This document shows positions 50,401 through 60,197 of a DNA stretch of 64,000 nucleotides, piece by piece. Origin of the DNA: Pterobdella sp. o SKG-2022 (lineage: Eukaryota > Annelida > Clitellata > Hirudinida > Piscicolidae); contig OZ038320.1 in the NCBI GenBank assembly GCA_964035795.1, forward strand, positions 30,628,875 to 30,692,874. Reading direction: 5' to 3'. Position 1 is the first letter of the stretch. Each line of letters begins with the position of its first letter. A program made the translations under genes and the position numbers. A model generated the notes under the pieces. The model was not told the origin of the DNA, did not search any database, and saw nothing but the letters and a program-made list of their open reading frames with translations.

Positions 50401-53400
50401 TTCGGTCTGACGTGAGTATGGCGTTTGTGATGAGGTGGTTAGCTGTGTGGGGGTCTTCGTAGAGAGGGGTGTTTTTGAGGGTTTGTTCTATGTGTTTGGT
50501 GAATTGGGGCCACTTGGCTTTCTTGTAGTTAGTGAAAGTTCTGAGGGGTTTAGTTGTGGGTATTTTGTATTTGTTTTTGGATGTGATGAGGATGGGAAGA
50601 TGGTCGGAGTTCAAGGCTTCAAGTGTTTGCCAAGTAAGGTTGGCTGATATTGTGGTGTCTGCTGTGGTGATGTCGGGGGAGGTGGGTTGTTGATTTGGGT
50701 TGAATGGTAGTCGGGTGGGAGTGTTTTGGTTGAGAATGATGTGGTTTAAATTGAGGATGAGTGAGGTTATAAGTTAGCCTCTGTGGTCCGTGAAAGGAGA
50801 GTGCCATGTTTGTGAGTGGGCGTTTAAGTCACCCGTGATTATGGAATTGGGAAGGCTTGTCAGGTGGATGAAGAGGTTGGTGATTGAGTTGTCTATGTTG
50901 TTGGTGTTGGGTGGGATGTAGACCTTTGAAATGTGTAGATTGGTGTGTTTGAGATGTATTTTTGTTGTGATGGGTTCGATGTTGTTTGTAATCAAGTATG
51001 TGGGAGTGGGAATTTGTGAGTAGGTTATGTTGTTGTTGACGTAGGTTAGCAGACCTCCACCTTTTTGGGATGGGGGTCTGTCTAGTCTAATGGCTGAGAA
51101 GTTAGGGATGTGTGGGGTTTTGTGTTTGCTGTTGAGGTTGGATTCTTGTAGTGTGATAATGTGTATTTTTTGTTTGTGTATTAGGTGGGTGAGTTCAGTT
51201 GTTTTCTTGGTGATTGAGTTGATGTTGAGTTGTATTATGTTGATGTTGTTAAAGGGGAAGTTGGTCAGTTTTGGGTGGTTGGTTTGGTTTGTCGATGTGT
51301 GTGGAGGGTTTTTTGTGTTAGATTGTGTATGTGGGGAGGAGTTTTTGGGGTAGGGATTTGATGTGTGACATATGAATGAGGGTGAGTAGGATTTGAGTTT
51401 GATGTGTGAGCATTTGAGGTGAATCCAGTGAGGGGTGGTATGATTGCATTGAATGGAGGTTTGATATGAGGTGATTTTATGTGTACATATAGCACAGTAC
51501 CACATGGGTCCTGGGTTGCTTTCCACATCTCCTGCGAGAAGCAGCTGAGCCCTTTTCCACCAGTCTGGGTCTTGTTGGGGGCAGGCCATAAAAAATATGG
51601 CTTGCTTTGAGATCCTCCTCTTGAAGAGAGAGAGGATGGGTGGTGTGAGGCAGATTTGGTCCTCTTGAGGACACATCCCGATCACGTGTAGGCCTGCCTC
51701 TCTTGGGACTTAAACACTACTTATTAATTCTTAAAGTCAAACATAAATATTTAAATGAAAACACTTATGATTTCATTTGTGCCTCCGCTTGATAATGCAA
51801 GTTCATCTTACGAAAAGCTTCATGGAATAAAATAAACTCCCAAAAGTGTTTTCAGTTGAATATTAGTTATTAAAAATTTAACAATTCCAAATTCCTTCTT
51901 CTGGTTAAAGAACTTTTCATACTTAACCAAAATATGATGTCTGTTAATAATAACTTTGAAAAGTTCTATGTGCGCAACGAAGAAGGTTTGGGCTGGTGTG
52001 GAGGTATTCTTAAGCAGATACGAGGTGAATTTGCTGTGATTGACTTTGCAACAGGTAGTGAAATATTCCCATTAGATCATCTCAGACACAGAAATAAAAA
52101 GTAATTTATAAAAATTCATTATATTTTACATATATTTAAAAATTTATTATCATTTTCAAAATACTTTGAATTTTTTATCTATAGCAAAATTACTTTTCAA
52201 ATTCATTTATACATATAACTTGTCTTCATTTGGGAATACATTATTTATAGAACATAAAAAGGCCAAAATCATAATGTTTTCAGTTTTTTTGTTCATGAAA
52301 CTTATAAATATAAACAAAATAACATCAGAGTAAAAAATTCACGCATGATAAAATTTAAATATAACTATTGTCACATTTTTTATAATCTTTACCTCTTTTT
52401 ATTACAATTATAATGGGCCACCCTCAATATAGTGGTTGTTTAACCGGGTTTAAAATATTTGTATCTGAAATTTATAATTTGTACCTTCATTTTATTACCA
52501 TCACAACTATCTATCAATATATCCCACATGTACCACACAGTCCTTCCCTGACCAGCTTGAGCTTCCACAGTGCCACCTATGATGTCCCTGAAGATCTTCA
52601 CTCCACGTTAGTTACCTTTAGGTGCTTATATAGCTAGTTGAATGATGAGGTGCATTGTTGCTGTGAGGAATAATGTTTGGATTAAAACCACTTTTCCAAC
52701 AAGTTCCTGTTTTACCACTTTGGGAGGCTAGTATGTCAAAGGATAAGTTGGTTTTATCATGTATTGAGTGTCAAAGGATAGCTCGATACAGAGAAAGTTT
52801 AGTATGAAACTTGGTAGATGGAGGTCAGTGTAAATGAAGTAACGCCTTTCAATCAAAATTTTTATTCAAAGTACAAAGCTTTCCAAAATACAAATTTAAA
52901 TTTTTAACTACATTCTCCACAAAACGTTTGAAAATGTATGCTAGTATTAAATAAAATTTTGATTAAAAAAATTTTTTTGTCATTTATATTGAAAGAATAT
53001 AGGTTGTCTACAAAGTTGAAAGGAAAGCAGACTATGTATTTTGTCTAAAACTTCCTGGAAATATCTATATTGCCCAATTTCTTGAGTTTTCTGTAACATA
53101 TATATGTTCCCACATTTAGATATTGATTTCATTAACGATCACCCTGGCACATGACCACCACAGTTGCACAGTAGAGGAGGAGGATCATGTGGAGTTGAAG
53201 AAGGCTTCAGGGGTTGAAGTGGTCCGAGTTGATCCAGTCAACCACACCATCACAGTCATTGTGAGTGGTATAATGTATTTGTAGTGTCATTGAACTCACA
53301 AGAATTTTTTTTCTGTATTATAAGTGATTTTCATACTTTTTTTGGCTGATTTTTAATGCAACAAAATAGACCCTTTTAAATAATTAAGATTTTGATATAA

Positions 53401-56400
53401 TATTATTTCTGTTAAAATAGCCATTTTCATCATCGTTTCATATCTGTTCCCATGCCTCAGTATGGGTTGGACATTCTCAAGGTCAGTTTTCCTATTATTC
53501 TGGGGGAAAACCTTGAATAAATCACTTTTTAGGGAGAATTAGTTTGTTTAATTTTCTTCATGAGCTCTTTACCATATCAATCTGCCTCCACCACAGTCCA
53601 GCAACAAAGAGGCAGTGGAGAAAGCATCGATACTGTTTGACATGCACCTTAGGAACTTGAAACAGAAGATGCTCATCATCAGCAGACTCCAAGAACTATC
53701 TAAAAAGCTTGAGGTGAGGGTCCAATGCTAGCATGCAAACAGGTGTTGAATGGCGATGATGCACTGTATTTCAATTTTCTATATTGTCCCATCTTCGATA
53801 AAGGAAAATGGACTATAAAAAGGATTGATTGATTGATTTTGTTGAATGCCTTACCAATTGATTGGCATGCCATAAAAAGATCAACTTACCAACCACTCAT
53901 GGCCACCACCATAGTCGATGAAACAGAGTCCTAAGGCACCTTTCCAAGAAGAATTCACAGTCGACAGAGAACTGATGGGGCTGGCCATTGGATACAAAGG
54001 CAAGAACATCGCACATGCCAGAGACATCAGTGGCATTACATCAATAGAGATAGAGGAGGCCTCCAATCTCTTCAGGGTCTATGGCGAGGTTGGTATGTGA
54101 AGATAAATTGAGTTGTTTTTGCATGTGTGAGGGTTTTATTGTTTATTATAATCATAGATTAACTGAAGATATATTGCCTGATTGATAGACAACGAATAAT
54201 TAACCAATTATATAAATAGACAACGAATTATAGACTAAATAATCAATAATATAGCTACTTGAATGACCCATAAATGTTTGAAGAGCGAGGTGGCAGTGAA
54301 AAAGGCCAGGGCTCAGCTAGAGTTTCTGGTGAAAAAGGTGCCTGTACATAAGGATCTCGTTTGTGAGTCATTGTGTGTGTGTGTGTTTTTTTAATTGTTT
54401 TTGTTGAAATAAAGAGACATAAAACACAGTAACTAAATTTTATTGTGAATTTTATCAAATATTATTATTTTAAGCTTAATCAACATTACCACCCACCACC
54501 ACCACACACACAGCAAAAGTTATTGGTAAGAACGGCCACTGCATACAAGATATCGTCAACAAGTCAGGTGTGGTGAGGGTGAAGATCAATGACTTTGACC
54601 AGAAGCAAGAGCATGGTGATTGCCTGCACCAAACGCCCTCTATCTCTCCATCTCCCCTCGAGGTTTGTGTGTGTGTTTTTAGGGTTTGAAATTTGAATTA
54701 TGATTAGATTTGTTTTTTGGTTCAAATTTAACTTCAAATTCGGAGATGTTTATTTGATTTAACATGAAATGCTTGACAAATTTGTTGTCTATAGTTTCGA
54801 AGTTGTGTTAAAAAGGATTTTAAATATTAACTTTCGATTAAAACAGGTTTTATTTACCTTCACTCTCAATTTGACAGGAGAATATAGAGTTCATGTTCAC
54901 AGGCAAGTCAGAAAACATATGTTACGCTGTCATGCTGCTTGACTATCAAATCAGTCACCTCAAGGTGAGATTGTATACTTATATATATATAATAATTAGA
55001 TTTTTTTTGGTTGGCTGAAATGATGTAAATTCTTCAGCTTTATGTTATCTTCATGTTTTATAATCAAAGAGTATGTTGACGTTATAGGAGGTGGACAAGT
55101 TGAGACAGGAAAAGTTGACCATAGATGAAGAAATAAAAAGCCTCAACCCGTTTCCCCCCTACAGGGGTAGAAGGTTAAATAGTTATTTATCATCGATTTT
55201 ATTCCTTATGATAATTTGAAGACTTTTTTCATCTAGCGCGTAAGTGCACTTCAGTTTTGATATCATATTTTATCAATATTATCATGCATTCAATCGATAG
55301 TGTTACAACTGCTATGAAAACTTTCCACTCAAGGAAATGAATTATTTTACAGCTATAATTGTTCATAGCAAGTATAAAATAAGCATAAAAGCATGCTCGA
55401 GACTTTAAAAAGTTTTGAAACACTCACCAGGGGACAGGATGGAGACCAGGCCAGCAGAGGGTCAAGGTGGTCAGCTGAGAGGAATGCTCCTAGTGACGAT
55501 GGTGCCTGTTGTTTAATATTATTTAGTGCTTCTTGCCATTATAGTATTGCTTCTATTTTTTATAAGTTTTTTTCATAATTTTTATTCTTAAATAAAATTT
55601 GAATTTATTCATATTTGGTAAAATAAAGTAAAATTGAGTGTATTTTTAGTTTCTTGAAGCAAGAAATATGTATTGCAAACAGTATTATATGTTGTACTTG
55701 CTATTGAAACCTTTCATTCGCCCTTCCATTAAATGGACATGCACCTTCAATGCAGGTGGCAAGGACTCCAAAAGGGCCTCATTCGATAGCACCAGCACCA
55801 ACAAAAACAGGCCAAACAACCGAGGTTGTTAAATAAGTTAACATTTAATTAGCTCTTACTTTATTTATAAGGGTCTTATTCATATACATGATATATGCAA
55901 CTCAAACTAGGTTCGTTGATGTTTAAATAATACAACTTTTGTATCCACATTCATGATATTCAAATCTTTTGCTCCACATAAATGACATTATTACATTCAC
56001 CATAATCATCATTCTGCATGCATACTGGATATAAGCGCTTTCCTGTCGACTCATCACACACCTATGACACTCATAAAGGAGGCACCCAGGGGGACAGTGG
56101 CAGGAGGAGGCCCAATGAGATCGATTCCACTGTGCTAGATGATGTTCACGCTGCCAATGGTGCTTATAATGGTACCTATTATTAATATTATTAGTGTTGA
56201 TGTTACTATTGTTGTCTTTGTGTGCTTATGAAATTTTGTAGTCGTCATGAAGATTAAACTTCAGGTCGGTTAACAGAACTTTTTGAGATTTGTTCAAACA
56301 TTTTTCTTTTTGGAACACTTGTCAAGTATCTCTACAATAAACTTTTTTCTTATTGTTTCATGAGCACTTAGAACCAACAATACTTGTGTCAGAGCTTTAA

Positions 56401-56905
56401 AAGAGGCATTTTCCATTTAAGTCTTATCTAGTTTCTGCGGCTCCTACCAGAGTGCTTTATATAGTATTATCATCATAATTTGAATAAATTTCATATTTTA
56501 TAATATAACTAAATTATTTAATTATATCATAACAATTTTTGTTTGAAGTTATTATTTTGAAAATTTTTATAATTTATATGTGTTTTAGATAGGACACTAG
56601 CTCTCACAATCTAGTATGTATCTCAAATACATTACTCACATTGACCTGATAGCGTGTAATTGATTTGTATTGTAGGACCGCCCAGGGGAAACAACCGTAG
56701 AAACAGAAACAGGCCGCGCAAAAACCAAGATCAAAACGCTAAGCAACAGAAGAAAGGAAGAACAGGCCAGATAAATGGATTCAAAGGGGACGGCAAGAAC
56801 TCGCGCAAGTCGTCGGTGCAGAACAACACATCCAAACGAGAAGAGCTCTCTCGCACGCCAGTAAATGCCTGATTCGTTGTTATTAACCATTTTGAATAAT
56901 CTTAT

Positions 56906-56968
<63 letters not shown>

Positions 56969-57106
56969 TTTTTTGATTTATTTTTTTTGTTCTGCGTTTT
57001 TTTTTCCATAGAACGATTTATTTTCTATCTATTCATCTATTCGGAATACGTTTATTGATAAGTGATAAATTCCATGCAGACCGAGACTGCAGTGCTGGTC
57101 AACTGA
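47477..57106 (+). CDS. FMR1: FMR1/FXR RNA-binding protein, 17 exons, about 543 aa
   Basis: Polysome-associated translational regulator. Exons: 47477-47530, 47630-47682, 47762-47852, 51964-52100, 52541-52606, 53164-53260, 53597-53713, 53915-54088, 54284-54362, 54514-54662, about 54879-54964, 55088-55173, 55431-55501, 55756-55824, 56082-56171, 56676-56860, 57080-57106; phases join throughout. Two N-terminal Tudor/Agenet repeats (about 1-112: MDNSVSIEVLGKNGLYYK..., FYVRNEEGLGWCGG); SATYDVPEDL; KH1 with GLAIGYKGKNI and VYGE (about 206-263); KH2 with KVIGKNGHCIQDIVNKSGVV (about 290-315); LDYQISHLKEVDKLRQEKLT with the coiled/NES region; then RG-rich YRGRRGQDGDQ and PPRGNNRRNRNRPRKN. The C-terminus TETAVLVN recalls the family's AVLNG-type ends. 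Intron 3 hosts a LINE. Exon 11 boundaries may be one base off. Confidence 0.95.
48160..48172. repeat. Target-site duplication, copy 1 (3' side of the LINE)
   Basis: TTAAACACTACTT, identical to 51710-51722. With the adjacent T run it defines the insertion site and orientation. Confidence 0.95.
48185..48210 (-). other. 3'-terminal RNA hairpin of the 2A-LINE
   Basis: A 10-bp perfect stem (GAGCACCCAA / TTGGGTGCTC) with a 6-nt loop lies within about 10 nt of the poly(A) tail. A hairpin here is a plausible recognition signal for the element's own reverse transcriptase, as in other LINEs with structured 3' ends. Confidence 0.7.
49196..49531 (-). pseudogene. Reverse transcriptase core of the 2A-LINE
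   Basis: 111 codons: MTKAFDTVNIHQLIHKI (motif A), ASVPQGGVLSPTLFNIYLSD (motif B region) and NLITYADDITITSSHS (motif C, YADD). Upstream parts of the same ORF are in other frames (FTKHIEQTLKN, WEEHLKADWDHKKKSHI), showing indels. Confidence 0.92.
50774..51676 (-). pseudogene. LINE ORF start: 2A-like peptide, PHD-like finger and APE endonuclease
   Basis: From the first ATG (MCPQEDQICLTPP) residues 45-57 read QLLLAGDVESNPGP, matching the 2A consensus D-V/I-E-x-N-P-G-P, where ribosomes fail to form the Gly-Pro bond and release a short upstream peptide. Next, WYCAICTHK...CNHTTPHWIHLKC has the Cys/His spacing and W-x-H-x-x-C ending of a PHD-type finger. The endonuclease follows: INIIQLNINSI, IITLQESNL (catalytic Glu), GGGLLTYVNNNI, NSIITGDLNAHSQTW (GDLN). 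The frame closes at 50774, before the usual SDH block, which appears in another frame (LNSDHLPILI, about 50600). 2A-like motifs are documented in trypanosome and invertebrate non-LTR elements; activity here is inferred. Confidence 0.9.
51710..51722. repeat. Target-site duplication, copy 2 (5' side of the LINE)
   Basis: TTAAACACTACTT, identical to 48160-48172. The perfect match suggests a young insertion or a slowly changing site. Confidence 0.95.
51746..51864 (-). mobile_element. Best-preserved MITE copy, about 119 bp
   Basis: Both ends are inverted repeats of AATATTyAAnTGAAAACACT. Inside, on the minus strand: GGGAGTTTATTTTATTCCAT, GAAGCTTTTCGTAAGATGAA, CTTGCATTATCAAGCGGAGG, CACAAATGAAATCATAAGTG. 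It lies 23 bases from the LINE duplication in the same FMR1 intron. No ORF, so a non-autonomous element. Confidence 0.75.
53461..53481 (+). CDS. Possible 21-nt in-frame micro-exon of FMR1
   Basis: TATGGGTTGGACATTCTCAA plus G is bounded by CCTCAG before and GTCAGT after, has a length divisible by 3, and sits between two phase-0 exons (53164-53260 and 53597-53713). Inclusion would add YGLDILK between the KH0-like region and KH1. It is not needed to match the family, so it may be a chance pair of splice signals. Confidence 0.3.
56910..56974. repeat. (TA)n followed by poly(T)
   Basis: About 20 TA units (56910-56950) run into 24 T (56951-56974), in the last FMR1 intron, about 105 bases before the terminal 27-nt exon. 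Likely length-variable. Confidence 0.95.
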
Positions 57107-58798
57107 AGAGTCTTACCATTGAACCTCCATGATATTAAGTCGTTTAGTAAAACTGTATTTTTTAATAATTTGTATACTTTTAAAACTACTTTTAAATTCT
57201 TGTTGTTTTCAACTTTTTTTAAACATCTTTTTGGAAACTAGGAATTGTGGTTTTGTTAATAAATACCTACTGCTTGCCTTGCTTCCTCATTCAAGATTAT
57301 GTCGGTTTAAATAAAAAATCTTATTCGTTATTGCTTTTTATCAAGTTGCTTCCTGTACATGCGTTGTCACAACAGGTACTAAAAGTCGTTTTAATACCAA
57401 AAAGCAAGTAGTTTACAGTTTTATTATTAAACGGTCTTTATTACTAGAAATTAATAGATGCGTTTAAAAATTAATCTTTCCATCGTTTTGAATAGTTCTG
57501 ATAGTGCAATAAGGGATATAATGAAGTTGTAGAAGAATGAAAGATACTAAATAAGAGTGGATTCTAGGCTGTAAATATTGATTTTACGTCACTAAATGGG
57601 CGGTTCTTAGTCAACCAATGAAAAGAGAGACGGCGGTAGTAGTGGTAGTATGCACGAGATTGTGGTCTTGATTATGATTTGTATGATATTTATGAACAAT
57701 TCACTTTTAGATTTTTTATTGTTAATTTATTTGATCAATTCAGTATTGATATGAGCAATAAAAGAAATAGTTCAAAAAATCTTTCAAAATGGCTTTTTAA
57801 GATTTTGCGTCTGAGCGTGTGATGCCTTTGTGAGGGGGTTCTGAAGCGTATAATTGGGATCTTAGCATGAAAGAAGAACATGCAAATATATAAAATGATT
57901 ATACAAAAAGAAAAAAGCTTTTTCAAACTTTAAAAATGATTCGAAAAGCAGTGAGACTTGACAAGCAACAAAGCTTGCCACTGCTAGTGGAGCAATAAAA
58001 TACAACAAAACACAGACTCCTGTGGCATGGCAAGACATGATCTGCAAGATAACAACACTATCATATCTTTTATGCTGGAAGATCATTTGGACAGTCAAAC
58101 TGGCAGGTCTGTGATAATAATATTTATGAACCCTTTTTAATATTTAAAATTTTTACTAACTTATAAAAATTATTTTAAAAATCATTTTTATTTTTTGAAA
58201 ATTACTCAGAAATCTTGTGCAATGAGTTTAACATATCTCTTAAACATCGAATGAGTATATGATATGAACGCACGCAGGATATATAAATATCCAAGCCTGT
58301 CTGAGGATGCTTCGCTAAGACGTTAGAGCAAAATATTTTGAAAAATTTCAGCGTAAGCCTCTAAAGAAGAGTTATTTTTAAAGAAACACTTATAAATTTT
58401 GATAAGGTGTAACATGTTGAAACCACACTGAATCATATTAAAGTTTGCTCGAATCATGGTGCGAAAATGTGCTCACTATAATCTAATAAAGATAAGTATT
58501 TTTCACTAGAAATTACCCTTCTTATCTGCATCTCCCATATAATAGGCGTGATTCTCAGAAAGAAAAATTCCGACATAAAACAAAATTACGTTCTGATAAA
58601 CAAGATCGAAGTGAAGTTTATAGATTTTTTCGGAAACAAGCTCACTTTACCTGGCACCTTTATGAATAATACATTCTTCATTATTACTCCTTGATTTATA
58701 AAGTCGAATCTGCTACTACACATTGATAGCGCTGCAGGGATTTTGTTGAGATTTCATTTTTGAGTTTATGTTGAAATTCTCTTTTGAGTTCGCATGAA
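57107..58798. other. Intergenic region between FMR1 and capicua
   Basis: About 1.7 kb, AT-rich. An AATAAA at 57310-57315 is a plausible FMR1 poly(A) signal. No coding region with family resemblance is seen on either strand; short hydrophobic frames near 57.9 kb look incidental. Confidence 0.4.
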
Positions 58799-60197
58799 AT
58801 GGATCAAATGATGAAACAAACCACGATGCTGCACCCTTCCCAAAACATCTTCAACCATCCCTCCAACCCCCCTCAGTTAAGACCAAACAGCCAACCAAAA
58901 ATCATCCAAAAAACTCTCCCGCAACAAAGAATAAATGAAAACAATCAACAAAATTCAAACCAACAACAGCAACAACAACCACCTCCAAACCAACAACAAC
59001 AAGGAGCCAGAATTCGAGCATCGATGTACATGGGACAGAAGTACAAGAAAGGCGATGTTGTTTTCACTCCTCATGGCATACGGAAGAAGTTCAATGGGAA
59101 ACAATGGAGGCGTTTGTGTTCCAAAGACGGGTGCTCCAAAGAGTCACAAAGAAGGGGCTACTGCTCTCGGCACTTGTCATTAAGAGGCAAAGGCTTATTG
59201 AGGAATGCTACTAACAATGCTTTTGTTTTAGGCAGACCTCGACCCGATGAAGCCTTTTGGAACTTCCCATTTAATGATTCACACAGAATGCAAGCCGCTT
59301 TTGCTTCAGTAGCAAGTCGGTTTTCTAACAAGGTTGCGGTTGAGGCACGGAGAGCTGCAGGTTTGCAGGCTTCAGGCTTCTGTTCGGAAGGTGTTAACCC
59401 CTCCATGTACCCTCCTTCAAGGCATGTTTCCCCTTTCTTCGGCATGATATCTCAGCCGTCCCACTTCTTTCCATTCACCAAGTTGTTTCAACATCAAGCA
59501 TTCTTGAAGAACCTTCATGAGAGATCTGGAAACCACCCATCCACTCACCCCGCCATCGATGTCTCTGCGTTCGATCCGGTAGTTGCCTATGAAAAGTACT
59601 TGGCTGCGAGAAAAGCCTGCGGAATCAACAATAACCAAAACAACATTTTCAGCGATTTCAATAACAACTATAAACACGAAGGAACCGTTGCTCTCCAAAC
59701 TCCAAACAACCTGCTCAAACTCAAACACCATGCCATAGAGACTCACATAGATCCATCCACACACACCTCCACAAGCACACCAAAAGGTACTCCTACAGAC
59801 GACAACCACGATACCCAATCTTGGCTATCATACAGTGAGAGTGAAAGTGATAAGAGTGATCATGAGCACATCATAGATCTGTCCGACCATGAATCCACCA
59901 CTCCACCATCCCTCACTCAAACCACCATGCACCTAGCTTCACCTACTCCTAAGGCAGAGCCTCTGAGATTACTCAACAGTAGTCGACTCACACCAGCTTG
60001 TCTTTTACCTGTCATTTTCATCAAAAAGAAGCCTTATGGTATTGATAAAGGGTCGAGAAGTGATGATGAAGATGAAGAAGACGATGATGATGAGGATGAT
60101 GAAAGTGGGGATGATAGTGAAAATGATAATTGTGAAAACAATGAAGATAACGAAGATTTTGAAAAAACTCGTAAAAACTCAAATCCGAAATTAGCAA
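58799..60197 (+). CDS. CIC: Capicua transcriptional repressor, N-terminal exon of the long isoform (partial)
   Basis: Capicua is an HMG-box repressor relieved by RTK/ERK signalling. This exon encodes about 466 residues from ATG 58799 ([12 protein letters not shown]). A Gln-rich lead is followed at about 78-127 by [20 protein letters not shown] and [25 protein letters not shown], which I recognise as the conserved block of the long capicua N-terminal extension. Then come [35 protein letters not shown], a Ser-rich [20 protein letters not shown], and an acidic [20 protein letters not shown] tail. The donor GTGAGT at 60198 closes it in phase 1. The frame is open upstream of the ATG to at least 58784, so this may be an internal exon. 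The HMG box is not in the window. Confidence 0.75.

Larger units (their letters stand above)
48173..51709 (-). mobile_element. Near full-length APE-type LINE encoding a 2A-like motif, antisense in FMR1 intron 3
   Basis: Flanked by an exact 13-bp target-site duplication (TTAAACACTACTT at 48160-48172 and 51710-51722); a poly(A) tail (read as T at 48173-48179) marks the 3' end. On the minus strand: short 5' UTR, N-terminal peptide with a 2A-like motif, PHD-like finger, APE endonuclease (50774-51676), connector (about 49600-50770), reverse transcriptase (about 49196-49531), then a 3' UTR ending in a hairpin. Frameshifts (for example near 50775) inactivate it. The coding strand is very rich in A and C and poor in G. 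RT motifs suggest a Jockey/Ingi/CR1-like clade; I cannot place it more closely. Confidence 0.93.

Noticed and set aside
57862..58098. 78-codon minus-strand hydrophobic ORF
   Set aside because: Isolated, compositionally ordinary, no recognisable motif.
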